Of a stretch of DNA of 11,786 bases, positions 1 through 10,075 are shown piece after piece. The DNA comes from Hyphomicrobiales bacterium. GTDB taxonomy: Bacteria; Pseudomonadota; Alphaproteobacteria; Rhizobiales; Kaistiaceae. The first letter of the stretch is position 1. The number at the start of each line of letters is the position of its first letter. The DNA is taken from assembly GCA_017305815.1 (NCBI GenBank), contig JAFKJZ010000450.1:1-11786 (forward strand). Direction: 5' to 3'. The notes under the pieces were generated by a model. It had not been told where the DNA came from, ran no database searches, and saw only the letters and a program-made list of their open reading frames with translations. The position numbers and the translations under genes were made by a program.

Positions 1-246
1 GTGACAGGCCGCGCAGACTTCCTTGTAGACCTGGTAGCCGCGCTGCAGCTGCGCCGTGTCGAACCGGCCGAAGACGCCGGCGAAGCTCCAGGGCTCCTGC
101 GTCGGATGGACGATCGGGTAGTGCGGCGTCTCGTGCGCCGCTTCCTCGGCGGCGCTGACGGGGCCGGCCACCAGCGTCGCCGAAGCGACGCTGAGGGACA
201 GAGCCAGACCGAACCGCGCGATTTTCTCGGAAAGGGTCTTCATCAT
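1..246 (-). CDS. petC: Cytochrome c1, N-terminal part (truncated by window edge)
   Basis: This is the start of the cytochrome c1 subunit of the ubiquinol-cytochrome c reductase (bc1) complex, which passes electrons from the Rieske protein to soluble cytochrome c on the periplasmic side of the inner membrane. Eighty-two codons are visible. Residues 1-32 form a Sec-type signal peptide with a basic start, a hydrophobic core (about 12-28) and a likely cut near PVSA-AEE. The last five residues, C78-A-A-C-H82, are the covalent haem c motif, reached exactly at base 1. The region before it ([31 protein letters not shown]) matches the family. Two adjacent ATG codons (246 and 243) could start it; I took the first. 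GAGAGG lies upstream, about 14 bases from the ATG. It starts 25 bases after the cytochrome b stop, so it is the last visible gene of the bc1 operon. Confidence 0.95.
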   Translation of the reverse strand, partial: MMKTLSEKIARFGLALSLSVASATLVAGPVSAAEEAAHETPHYPIVHPTQEPWSFAGVFGRFDTAQLQRGYQVYKEVCAACH

Positions 247-271
247 GATCGATCCGTGATCCTCTCGCGGC

Positions 272-1540
272 TTACTTGGTCTGCGGCGCGGCAGGCGCAC
301 CGGCGGTGACGTTGGCCGCACCCTTGCCGAGAACCGACTCGGTGATCGAGGCGGGCAGAGGCTTCGGCTTCTCGAACAGGCCGAGCAGCGGCAGGATCAC
401 CAGGAAGTGGAAGAAGTAGTAGACCGTCAGGATACGCGAAGCGATGACGTATCCGCCTTCCGCCGGACGCGAGCCGAGATAGCCGAGGCCGATCGACACG
501 AGCACCAGGATCCAGAAGAACTGGCGATAGAGCGGGCGGAAATTGGCCGAACGGACCTTCGAGGTGTCGAGCCAGGGAACCACGAACAGCACGGCGATGG
601 CGCCGAACATCGCGATGACGCCGCCCAGCTTGTCCGGGATCGAGCGCAGGATCGCGTAGAACGGCAGGAAGTACCATTCCGGAACAATGTGCGCCGGCGT
701 CACGAGCGGGTTGGCCGCGGTGTAGTTGTCCGGATGGCCCATGTAGTTCGGCAGGTAGAACACGAACCACATGTAGACGATCAGGAACACGACCAGGCCG
801 AGCGCATCCTTGACGGTGAAGTAGGGATGGAAGGGCAGGGTGTCCTGCTTGTCCTTGACGGACACGCCGGTCGGGTTGTTCGAGCCGGGGATGTGCAGCG
901 CCCAGATGTGCAGGACGACGACGCCGGCGATCATGAACGGCAGCAGGTAGTGCAGCGAGAAGAACCGGTTCAGGGTCGGGTTGTCGACCGAGAAGCCGCC
1001 CCACAGCCAGGTCACGATGGTCTCGCCGACGATCGGGATCGCCGAGAAGAGGTTCGTGATCACGGTGGCGCCCCAGGAGGACATCGGTCCCCACGGCAGC
1101 ACGTAGCCCATGAAGCCCGGGGCCATCATCAGCAGGAAGATGATCATGCCGAGGATCCACAGCACCTCGCGCGGCGCCTTGTAGGAGCCGTAGTAGAGGC
1201 CGCGGAAGATATGGACGTAGACGGCGATGAAGAACATCGACGCGCCGTTGGCGTGCAGGTAGCGCAGCAGCCAGCCATAGTTCACGTCGCGCATGATGCC
1301 TTCAACGGACGAGAAGGCCAGCGTCGTGTGCGGCGTGTAATGCATCACCAGCACGACGCCGGTGACGATCTGCGCGACCAGCATGAACGCCAGGATGCCG
1401 CCGAAGGTCCACCAGTAGTTCAGGTTCCGCGGATTGGGGAACACGATGAACGACGAATGGATGAGCCCGCCGATCGGCAGGCGCGCCTCGAACCACTTCA
1501 GGAAAGCGTTCTGCGGCTGATAGGTAGATGGTCCGGACAT
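272..1540 (-). CDS. petB: Cytochrome b subunit of the bc1 complex
   Basis: This is the membrane core of ubiquinol-cytochrome c reductase, carrying haems bL and bH and the Qo and Qi quinone sites. It has 422 residues, usual for a stand-alone alphaproteobacterial cytochrome b not fused to c1. The haem ligands are visible as two pairs, each 14 residues apart: H96/H110 and H197/H211. The Qo motif PEWY is at 287-290. Hydrophobic helices cover about 45-66, 98-118, 126-148, 195-215, 247-264, 307-322, 341-355 and 368-388. The cd1 helix reads GPMSSWGA at 151-158 where the family usually has Q at 152 and often an aromatic or His at 155; G157 is kept. The start lies 19 bases after the Rieske stop, with a GGGGGA stretch upstream. 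The C-terminal tail (400-422) is Ala/Pro-rich. The identification is certain; the effect of the two unusual residues is unknown. Confidence 0.97.
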   Translation of the reverse strand: MSGPSTYQPQNAFLKWFEARLPIGGLIHSSFIVFPNPRNLNYWWTFGGILAFMLVAQIVTGVVLVMHYTPHTTLAFSSVEGIMRDVNYGWLLRYLHANGASMFFIAVYVHIFRGLYYGSYKAPREVLWILGMIIFLLMMAPGFMGYVLPWGPMSSWGATVITNLFSAIPIVGETIVTWLWGGFSVDNPTLNRFFSLHYLLPFMIAGVVVLHIWALHIPGSNNPTGVSVKDKQDTLPFHPYFTVKDALGLVVFLIVYMWFVFYLPNYMGHPDNYTAANPLVTPAHIVPEWYFLPFYAILRSIPDKLGGVIAMFGAIAVLFVVPWLDTSKVRSANFRPLYRQFFWILVLVSIGLGYLGSRPAEGGYVIASRILTVYYFFHFLVILPLLGLFEKPKPLPASITESVLGKGAANVTAGAPAAPQTK

Positions 1541-1559
1541 GATCTCGATTTTCCCCCGG

Positions 1560-2064
1560 TCAGCCGATCTTGATCTTGGTGTCGCTCAGGAAGGAATAGA
1601 CCGGAATGGCCATATTCTCCGGGGCCGGGCCGCTGCGGATACGGCGGGCGGTGTCGTAGACCGAACCGTGGCACGGACAGAACCAGCCGTTGAACGAACC
1701 AGTTTTCCTTGCCGGCGGCGGCGCGGTTGGCGTCGGTCGCCGGCGCGTCCAGCTGCAGGTTGGCGTTGCGCGCGACCGGATCCTTGAGGTCCGACAGCGA
1801 GGCCGCCTTGGCGTCGTCGATTTCCTTCTGCGTGCGGTTACGCACGACCACCGGCTTGCCGCGCCACTTCACGGTCAGCGAGTCGCCGGGTTGCAGGGCG
1901 CTGATGTCGACTTCCGTGGAAGCGAGCGCCAATGCCGACGCGTCGGGATTCATCTGATTGATGAAAGGCCAGACGGCGGCCGCGACACCGACAGCGCCTA
2001 CTGCGCCGGTCGCAATGTAGAGAAAGTCGCGGCGGGTCGGTTCTGCCGTAGCATTTTCAGCCAA
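1560..2064 (-). pseudogene. petA: Rieske iron-sulfur subunit of bc1, disrupted by a frameshifting internal deletion
   Basis: This gene should encode the [2Fe-2S] Rieske protein that takes electrons from quinol in the bc1 complex. I start it at TTG 2064, which has a good GAGGGG six bases upstream. Residues 10-20 (TRRDFLYIATG) are a twin-arginine signal, followed by the membrane anchor to about residue 33, then the family's [22 protein letters not shown] region. The frame is correct up to ENWF (about 1696). It then jumps: [18 protein letters not shown] and the ending IKIG-stop at 1560 are in a different frame. Between them the family normally has about 20 residues holding the first cluster loop (CTHLGC); only 7 bases remain. 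That implies about 53-56 bases are missing, so neither frame makes a complete protein. Left uncorrected, the first frame runs on to a stop at 1498, overlapping petB. The loss could be a real mutation or a sequencing or assembly error; the flanking genes look intact. Confidence 0.88.
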
Positions 2065-2204
2065 GATGATCCCCTCATAGTCTTCGGAAGCGGGCGCTAC
2101 CGTCGTCACCGTCCGCACGCGACCCACATCAACGCGATGTCCAGAACGCCCGGCCGAAAGTGATGGGAAAACCGGCATGGTCCCCATCGCTCAGATTAGA
2201 AGCT

Positions 2205-2233
2205 GTTTAGCCACCGACCGCGAGGAATGTCCA
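2205..2233 (-). promoter_or_regulatory. Candidate promoter of the petABC operon
   Basis: On the minus strand TGGACA (2233-2228) is followed after 17 bases by CTAAAC (2210-2205). The first box is five of six to the housekeeping -35 consensus and the second is weak. It would give a leader of about 130 bases before the Rieske TTG start. The rest of 2065-2281 shows no gene, and the only other structure seen is an 8-base palindrome (GAGCGCTC). This is pattern matching only. Confidence 0.3.
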
Positions 2234-2281
2234 GAGAGCGCTCACCCGATGCGCACATTGTCGCGGGACGGATCGCCAGAT

Positions 2282-2830
2282 TTAGCCGCTCGGACGGGCG
2301 ATCGACGAGAAGCTCGCCAATAGGCGGGCAAACTCGGCCAAATCCTGCTCAGACCAGTCGCTGAAGTGTTCGAGCAGCAGCGCGAGCTTATGATCGCGCG
2401 TGCCGGCCATCAGCGCGGCGCCGAATTCCGAGAGGCGGAGCACGCTGCGGCGGGCGTCCTCCGGCGCTGCGACTCGCATGACGAGCCCCGCGGCGACCGC
2501 CTCGCGCACCAGCCGGCTCGCCTGCGACGGATCCACGCCCATCGCCTGCGCCACCATGCCGATGGAGGCGGCGCCCGGCTCCTCGGCTTCAGTCGAGGCG
2601 ATGGCATGCAGGACTTCGACGAGGCCCGGGTCGATATCCGTCACGCCGAGTTCCGAAAGCACGCGCCTGCCCAGCGACTGCCGCGCCATGCTGCGGCGGA
2701 TGCGGCCGAGCGCGGAATCGATCCGTACGACATCGGCGGCGCGATCCGGCTCCTGTGCCAGGCGCCGCCGCGCTTCGGTGATCAGCCGGTCGAGCCGGCG
2801 TCGATTCTCGTCTTCGGGCGTGCTGCTCAT
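2282..2830 (-). CDS. MarR-family transcriptional regulator
   Basis: This is a 182-residue predicted DNA-binding regulator of the MarR type, normally a dimer that represses neighbouring genes until a small ligand or oxidant releases it. A charged N-terminal helix (about 8-50) precedes the winged helix-turn-helix. The segment at about 89-114 (SIGMVAQAMGVDPSQASRLV) is the helix-turn-helix, and residues 117-133 with the APEDARRS motif form the wing. The C-terminal helices (about 143-176) would complete the dimer interface. It is somewhat longer than the usual 140-160 residues because of the N-terminal extension. An in-frame TAG just upstream limits the start to about ATG 2830, which has no clear ribosome binding site, so translation may be leaderless or weak. 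It is divergent from the ABM-domain gene, its most likely target. The ligand cannot be read from the sequence. Confidence 0.88.
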   Translation of the reverse strand: MSSTPEDENRRRLDRLITEARRRLAQEPDRAADVVRIDSALGRIRRSMARQSLGRRVLSELGVTDIDPGLVEVLHAIASTEAEEPGAASIGMVAQAMGVDPSQASRLVREAVAAGLVMRVAAPEDARRSVLRLSEFGAALMAGTRDHKLALLLEHFSDWSEQDLAEFARLLASFSSIARPSG

Positions 2831-2839
2831 GTCGGCAAT

Positions 2840-2867
2840 CTAGTATCGGCGACGGCGCCTTGCGCAA
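2840..2867 (-). promoter_or_regulatory. Candidate marR promoter overlapping a TTGCGCAA palindrome
   Basis: On the minus strand TTGCGC (2867-2862) and TACTAG (2845-2840) are 16 bases apart. Transcription would then begin within a few bases of ATG 2830, fitting the absence of a ribosome binding site. The -35 box lies inside the perfect palindrome TTGCGCAA (2860-2867), so a repressor bound there could block the promoter. The -10 match is weak, so this is tentative. Confidence 0.25.
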
Positions 2868-2894
2868 AATGAATTGCGCGGTCCTCCTCATTGC

Positions 2895-2925
2895 TTGATA
2901 TCTATGCTGGAGTCATGCAGATAAT
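2895..2925 (+). promoter_or_regulatory. Candidate promoter of the ABM-domain gene
   Basis: TTGATA (2895-2900) and GATAAT (2920-2925) are each five of six to the housekeeping -35 and -10 boxes, but the 19-base spacer is long. Short inverted arms TATCT (2899-2903) and AGATA (2919-2923) lie inside the promoter and could be a regulator site. The start codon at 2993 is about 60 bases further on. A TTG at 2891 is an upstream in-frame alternative start but would lie inside this element. Confidence 0.35.
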
Positions 2926-2992
2926 TGAGCGCCGCCGCAGACCCGCGGTCCGGCACGAGGGTGCCTCCAGCAAGGAGTGCAAGGAGATCGTC

Positions 2993-3382
2993 ATGAGCCA
3001 GTCAGCCATCCGCAGTCCCGTTTCCGAGTCGAGCGCGAATCAGGAAGCTCCGGCGTCAGCGGCCGGACCGCTCTACCGCGTCGACAAGTTCATCGTCCCC
3101 GCCGCTGGCCGCGACGAATTCCTGGGGCGCGTCCGCGACACCCATGACGTGCTGCGGCAGCAGGAGGGGTTCCTGCAGGACATGATCCTCGAGCAGAACT
3201 CGGGACCGGGCGTCTTCAACATCGTCACCCTGGTCGAGTGGGCGAGCGCCGACGTCGTCGGTCGGGTAAGCGAAGCGGTGGCGCGGCACCATGCCGAGAC
3301 CGGTTTCGACCGGCAGGCGATGATCGCGCGGCTCGGCATCACCGCCGATATCGCCAGCTATTCCCGTATCCCGGCCTTCTGA
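2993..3382 (+). CDS. Antibiotic biosynthesis monooxygenase (ABM) domain protein
   Basis: This is a 129-residue protein with a single ABM-type dimeric alpha/beta-barrel domain at about 27-126. Residues 27-36 (LYRVDKFIVP) are the first strand, then comes the helix DEFLGRVRDTHDVLRQQEGF, and the strands FLQDMILEQN and FNIVTLVEW follow. The first 25 residues are Ser/Ala-rich and probably flexible. I chose ATG 2993 because AAGGAG sits six bases before it; the reading frame stays open upstream to 2891 but that stretch looks non-coding. Family members include quinone-oxidising or haem-degrading enzymes and many of unknown activity, so no reaction is assigned. Divergence from a MarR regulator suggests inducible expression, perhaps by a quinone, aromatic or oxidant. 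Confidence 0.82.
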   Translation: MSQSAIRSPVSESSANQEAPASAAGPLYRVDKFIVPAAGRDEFLGRVRDTHDVLRQQEGFLQDMILEQNSGPGVFNIVTLVEWASADVVGRVSEAVARHHAETGFDRQAMIARLGITADIASYSRIPAF

Positions 3383-3401
3383 TGCCGGGCCGGGCATACA
3401 G

Positions 3402-3432
3402 GGACGGGGCAGGCGATCCCGCCGCCCCGTCC
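3402..3432. terminator. Strong hairpin between convergent genes
   Basis: GGACGGGGC (3402-3410) pairs perfectly with GCCCCGTCC (3424-3432). Inside it GGCG (3412-3415) pairs with CGCC (3420-3423) around an ATCC loop, leaving a single bulged A. A smaller hairpin, ATGCC/GGCAT (3382-3397), directly precedes it at the ABM stop codon. Neither side has a T run, so this may act by folding or with Rho. Its place between convergent stops at 3382 and 3440 suits a two-way terminator. Confidence 0.6.
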
Positions 3433-3439
3433 TCGCGAC

Positions 3440-5275
<1,836 letters not shown>

Positions 5276-5459
5276 GGAAATGTCCAGAGTTTGGATGCTG
5301 GTCCGCGCCTCGGGCGCGCGGCTCGACGTTGGAGGCAGGGCGCGCGTCTCCGGCGGGAGAGGGCGCGTCATCCGGCGGTAGCGAGGTGCCTTGGCGTACC
5401 GGGGACCGGACAGGTCGAGAAACGGAAAGTCCGGAAACTGGCCGGTTGGGCCGGGGGAG

Positions 5460-5488
5460 CGTCAGGAGGTGGCGTTCATCGCCTGACG
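5460..5488 (-). promoter_or_regulatory. Inverted repeat over the end of the short leader ORF
   Basis: CGTCAGG (5460-5466) and CCTGACG (5482-5488) are perfect 7-base inverted arms around a 15-base loop. In the minus-strand RNA the hairpin covers the last eight or so codons of the short ORF, including its stop. A ribosome on the short ORF would open it. A second, weaker pair (CCGGAC 5406-5411, GTCCGG 5429-5434) follows. No T run is seen, so any control would be on translation or through Rho. The remaining stretch, 5276-5405, shows no other feature. Confidence 0.35.
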
Positions 5489-5530
5489 GGGGCAGATCGC
5501 GGGCCGGATGTTCAACAGGATATTTTCCAT
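5462..5530 (-). CDS. Short ORF, possible leader peptide upstream of the ABC exporter
   Basis: This is a 22-codon ORF on the same strand as the exporter at 3440-5275, ending 186 bases before its start. It begins MENILLNIRP and ends QAMNATS. GGAGGG lies four bases before the ATG, a far better ribosome binding site than that of the exporter itself. I do not recognise the peptide. Its last codons and stop lie inside a hairpin (5460-5488), and a second inverted repeat, CCGGAC/GTCCGG (5406-5434), lies between it and the exporter. That layout is what a translation-coupled leader would look like, but GC-rich DNA gives short ORFs and hairpins by chance. Conservation of the peptide in relatives would decide. 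Confidence 0.4.
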   Translation of the reverse strand: MENILLNIRPAICPRQAMNATS

Positions 5531-5600
5531 CCAACCCTCCCGGATCTGCGTTGCGGCGGCGACACACGCGGCGGCAACTGGTGCAATCAGAGGATGCTAG

Positions 5601-5630
5601 CGCGGATTTCGCTTTGAATCCCGCGTTTTT
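5601..5630 (+). terminator. Intrinsic-terminator-like hairpin with T tract, plus strand
   Basis: CGCGGATT (5601-5608) pairs with AATCCCGCG (5617-5625), with one bulged base, around an 8-base loop, and TTTTT (5626-5630) follows on the plus strand. This is the only hairpin with a T run seen in the window. It faces the plus strand, although both flanking genes are on the minus strand. It could end an unannotated plus-strand RNA or antisense transcript, or be chance. I found no convincing plus-strand promoter upstream. Confidence 0.45.
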
Positions 5631-5665
5631 GTCGCGCCGGCCGGTTTTCGGGCCTCTTGTTGCCG

Positions 5666-5694
5666 ATGGGTGACAGAGCCTGTCCGTCACCCAT
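5666..5694 (-). terminator. Inverted repeat just after the second ABC exporter gene
   Basis: ATGGGTGAC (5666-5674) and GTCACCCAT (5686-5694) are perfect 9-base arms with an 11-base loop, placed four bases beyond the exporter stop codon at 5699-5701. An alternative inner stem, GACAG/CTGTC, is also possible. There is no T run in the direction of transcription. It may stabilise the 3' end of the mRNA or help Rho-dependent termination, which would leave the next exporter to its own promoter. Confidence 0.45.
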
Positions 5695-5698
5695 GGCG

Positions 5699-7549
<1,851 letters not shown>

Positions 7550-7568
7550 GCCGGATCCTGTATCACCA

Positions 7569-7587
7569 TTGCCGCGAACTTGCCGCG
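7569..7587. repeat. TTGCCGCG direct repeat in a divergent promoter region
   Basis: TTGCCGCG occurs at 7569-7576 and again at 7580-7587. The copies start 11 bases apart, close to one helical turn, within the 62-base space between the ABC exporter and trmL. It could be a regulator site for either gene, or chance in GC-rich DNA. Confidence 0.3.
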
Positions 7588-7611
7588 CCAATCCATTCGA
7601 ATGAAGGCCAG

Positions 7612-8109
7612 ATGCCCCGCATTGCGCTCTACCAGCCCGACATCCCTCACAATACCGGGGCGATCCTCCGCTTCGCCGCCTGTCTGGGCGTGGATGTCGA
7701 CATCATAGAGCCGGCCGGCTTCGACCTGTCGGATCGCGGATTGAAACGCGCCGGCATGGACTATGTGGAGCGCGCCGCGCTTCGCCGCCACATTTCTTTC
7801 GCGGCCTTCGAGGCATTCCGCGCCGAACGGGGGAGCCGGCTCGTCCTGCTGTCGACCAAGGCCAAGACAGTCTATACCGACTTCGCCTTCCGGCCGGACG
7901 ACGTGCTCCTGTTCGGGCGGGAGAGCGCCGGCGTGCCCGAATCGGTGCACCAGACGGCCGAGGCGCGACTGATCGTCCCGATGCGGCCGGGATTGCGCTC
8001 GATCAATCTCGCCATGACGGTCGCCATGGTAACAGGCGAGGCGCTGCGGCAGACCGGCCGTCTGCCGGACGCACACGCTGTTGAGGATGACAAACATGGC
8101 ATTGCCTGA
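7612..8109 (+). CDS. trmL: tRNA (cytidine(34)-2'-O)-methyltransferase TrmL
   Basis: This is a 165-residue SPOUT-class methyltransferase that puts a 2'-O-methyl group on the wobble base (C34/U34) of certain leucine tRNAs, using S-adenosylmethionine. The family motifs are present: PDIPHNTGA at 9-17, GMDYVE at 48-53, FGRESAGVP at 101-109, and IVPM (121-124) with RSINLA (129-134), which form the trefoil-knot cofactor site. The length is typical for the minimal single-domain family. The start at ATG 7612 is preceded by AAGG five bases earlier. Its last 14 bases overlap the start of hemF, so the two are probably co-transcribed and translationally coupled. The specific tRNA targets are inferred from the family. 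Confidence 0.93.
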   Translation: MPRIALYQPDIPHNTGAILRFAACLGVDVDIIEPAGFDLSDRGLKRAGMDYVERAALRRHISFAAFEAFRAERGSRLVLLSTKAKTVYTDFAFRPDDVLLFGRESAGVPESVHQTAEARLIVPMRPGLRSINLAMTVAMVTGEALRQTGRLPDAHAVEDDKHGIA

Positions 8110-8983
8110 CGCAATCGACGACAAGAAGGCTCGCGCGAGCGCCTGGTTCGCGGAACTGCAGGGCCGCATCATCGCCGGCTTCGAGGCGCTGGAGGACGCG
8201 GCATCGCCGGCGCTCTATGGCGACCGGGCCGGACGGTTCGAGCGCAAGCCCTGGAAGCGCACCGACCACACCGGCGTCGATGGCGGCGGCGGCACCATGG
8301 CGCTGATGCATGGTCGTCTGTTCGAGAAAGTCGGCGTGCATGTCTCGACCGTCCACGGCACGTTCGCGCCGGAATTCGCCAAGGACATTCCAGGCGCGGC
8401 GGAGGATCCCCGCTTCTGGGCGGGCGGCATCTCGCTCATCGCGCACATGAGCAATCCGAACGTCCCGGCCGTGCACATGAATACCCGCATGGTGGTGACA
8501 ACCCGGCAGTGGTTCGGCGGCGGCGCCGACCTGACGCCGGTGCTCGACCGCCGGCGCACGCAGGAGGATCCCGACAGTATCGCCTTCCATGCCGCCATGC
8601 GCGGCGCCTGCGAGCGCCACCCGGTCGCCGACTACGACCGCTACAAGGCGTGGTGCGACGAGTATTTCTTCCTGAAGCACCGCAACGAGCCGCGCGGCAT
8701 CGGCGGCATCTTCTATGACGGCCACAATTCCGGCGACTGGGACGCCGACTTCGCCTTCACGCAGGATGTTGGCGTCACCTTCCTCGCCGCCTATGACGCG
8801 GCGGTGCGCGCCAATTTCGAGCAGCCCTGGACCGAGGCCGACCGCGAGGAGCAGCTGATCCGGCGCGGCCGTTATGTCGAGTTCAACCTGCTCTACGACC
8901 GCGGCACGATCTTCGGCCTCAGGACCGGCGGCAATATCGATTCGATCCTGTCGTCGATGCCGCCCGTGGTGAAGTGGCCGTAG
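8096..8983 (+). CDS. hemF: Oxygen-dependent coproporphyrinogen III oxidase
   Basis: HemF oxidatively decarboxylates two propionate side chains of coproporphyrinogen III to give protoporphyrinogen IX, using O2, in cytoplasmic haem synthesis. The 295-residue product is usual for the family. Conserved blocks appear in order: GGGGT (63-67), STVHG (94-98), [16 protein letters not shown] (116-131) with H117 and H127, [10 protein letters not shown] (139-148), H165, [19 protein letters not shown] (183-201), GGIFYD (203-208), [10 protein letters not shown] (256-265) and the C-terminal [16 protein letters not shown] chose ATG 8096, which has GAGGA eight bases before it; ATG 8087 sits directly on that site. 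It overlaps trmL by 14 bases. An O2-dependent enzyme indicates aerobic growth, and its haem would serve the bc1 cytochromes encoded at the left of the window. Confidence 0.97.
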   Translation: MALPDAIDDKKARASAWFAELQGRIIAGFEALEDAASPALYGDRAGRFERKPWKRTDHTGVDGGGGTMALMHGRLFEKVGVHVSTVHGTFAPEFAKDIPGAAEDPRFWAGGISLIAHMSNPNVPAVHMNTRMVVTTRQWFGGGADLTPVLDRRRTQEDPDSIAFHAAMRGACERHPVADYDRYKAWCDEYFFLKHRNEPRGIGGIFYDGHNSGDWDADFAFTQDVGVTFLAAYDAAVRANFEQPWTEADREEQLIRRGRYVEFNLLYDRGTIFGLRTGGNIDSILSSMPPVVKWP

Positions 8984-9031
8984 GGACGCATTCTCGTCCA
9001 CACTGTAGCTTGGCGGCGCGCGGTGCCCGGC

Positions 9032-9061
9032 ATGGATCCCGGCCTTCGGGCTGGGATCCAT
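9032..9061. repeat. Intergenic palindrome with UUCG loop
   Basis: Bases 9032-9044 pair with 9049-9061 as a 13-base-pair stem with one G-T wobble, closed by C(TTCG)G, one of the most stable RNA tetraloops. The outer arms are ATGGATCCC and GGGATCCAT. It lies 48 bases after hemF. No T run follows, so it may protect the hemF mRNA end or act as a weak terminator. It resembles short GGATCC-containing palindromes scattered between genes in many alphaproteobacteria, so it may be a copy of a dispersed repeat family. A count across the genome would show this. Confidence 0.6.
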
Positions 9062-9098
9062 CCGTCCGCAGCGCCGGGCGATCGTCGCCGAAACCCGC

Positions 9099-9127
9099 TT
9101 GAGCTTGCTTGGCCGCTTTGCGATCTT
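9099..9127 (+). promoter_or_regulatory. Weak candidate promoter of mtnP
   Basis: TTGAGC (9099-9104) and GATCTT (9122-9127) are 17 bases apart and would start transcription about 26 bases before the mtnP ATG at 9160. The -10 match is only three of six, so this rests mostly on position. Confidence 0.22.
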
Positions 9128-9159
9128 CCTCGCTCCACGGGCAAGGCAGGTACAAATCC

Positions 9160-10035
9160 ATGACCAAGGTGGTACTCGGCATTGTCGGCGGGTCGGGTCT
9201 CTATGACCTGCCGGGCCTCGAAGGCGCGGAATGGCGGACGGTCGAAAGCCCGTGGGGCCAGCCCTCCGACCAGCTCCGCTTCGGACGGATCGGCGCGACG
9301 GAAATCGTCTTCCTGCCGCGCCACGGGCGGGGCCATCGCCTGTCGCCCTCCGGCATCGACTATCGCGCCAATATCGACGCGCTGAAGCGCGCCGGCGTGA
9401 CCGATCTGGTCTCCGTCTCTGCCGTCGGCTCGTTGAAGCAGGAGCTCTTCCCCGGCGCTTTTGTCGTCGTCGACCAGTTCATCGATCGCACGGTGGCGCG
9501 GCCGTCGAGCTTCTTCGGCAATGGCTGCGTCGCGCATGTCTCGATGGCCCATCCGGTGGCGCCAAGGCTGGTCGAGCAGATCCGCCGCGCCGCCGAGGCC
9601 GAGGCGATCGACCATCACATCGGCGGCACCTATGTCTGCATGGAGGGGCCGCAATTCTCGTCGGTCGCCGAGTCGAACCTCTATCGCAGCTGGGATGCCT
9701 CGGTGATCGGCATGACCAACATGCCGGAGGCGAAGCTCGCCCGAGAGGCCGAGATCTCCTACGCCACGATCGCCATGGTGACGGACTATGATTGCTGGCA
9801 TCCGGGTCATGCGGCCGTTTCGGTCGAGGCCGTGATCCAGGTGCTCGGAGAGAACCGCGACAAGGCGCAGCGCTTGGTGGCGCGGCTGGCGCGGGACTTC
9901 CCGGCCGAGCACGAGCCATGCCCGATCGGATCCGACCGCGCTCTGGATCACGCCATAATGACGGCGCCGCACGCTCGCGATCCGGCCCTGCTCTCGAAGC
10001 TCGACGCCGTCGCCGGCCGGGTGCTGGCGCGCTGA
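9160..10035 (+). CDS. mtnP: S-methyl-5'-thioadenosine phosphorylase
   Basis: MtnP splits 5'-methylthioadenosine, a by-product of polyamine synthesis, with phosphate into adenine and methylthioribose-1-phosphate. The 291-residue protein has the nucleoside phosphorylase fold. It shows phosphate-site GGSGLYD (10-16), RHGRGH (54-59), SAVGSL (87-92), MEGPQFSS (161-168), MTNMPEA (185-191) and TDYDCWH (208-214). The Asp in DYDCW favours an adenine-type substrate and separates this enzyme from guanine-specific purine phosphorylases. ATG 9160 begins the conserved MTKVVLGIVGGSG; the frame is open upstream but that sequence is not family-like. A GCAGG lies eight bases before the start. The next gene, apt, uses the adenine it releases, so the pair forms a salvage route. 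Confidence 0.95.
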   Translation: MTKVVLGIVGGSGLYDLPGLEGAEWRTVESPWGQPSDQLRFGRIGATEIVFLPRHGRGHRLSPSGIDYRANIDALKRAGVTDLVSVSAVGSLKQELFPGAFVVVDQFIDRTVARPSSFFGNGCVAHVSMAHPVAPRLVEQIRRAAEAEAIDHHIGGTYVCMEGPQFSSVAESNLYRSWDASVIGMTNMPEAKLAREAEISYATIAMVTDYDCWHPGHAAVSVEAVIQVLGENRDKAQRLVARLARDFPAEHEPCPIGSDRALDHAIMTAPHARDPALLSKLDAVAGRVLAR

Positions 10036-10075
10036 TCCCGCCCGGCTGTTGCTGCAACGCCGCAGGCTGTGCTGT

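Noticed and set aside
407..1573. Long plus-strand ORF opposite cytochrome b
   Set aside because: It is an antisense shadow of a certain gene. Its protein is rich in Arg, Asp, His and Glu with no domain, as is typical of the opposite strand of GC-rich coding DNA.
1498..2187. A 229-residue Rieske protein read straight through in one frame
   Set aside because: The end after residue ENWF is out of frame, lacks all cluster ligands, and overlaps petB. The true C-terminus is visible in another frame, so this is a disrupted gene.
2891..2992. N-terminal extension of the ABM protein from TTG 2891
   Set aside because: It overlaps the candidate promoter, is Arg-rich without family similarity, and ATG 2993 has a clear ribosome binding site.
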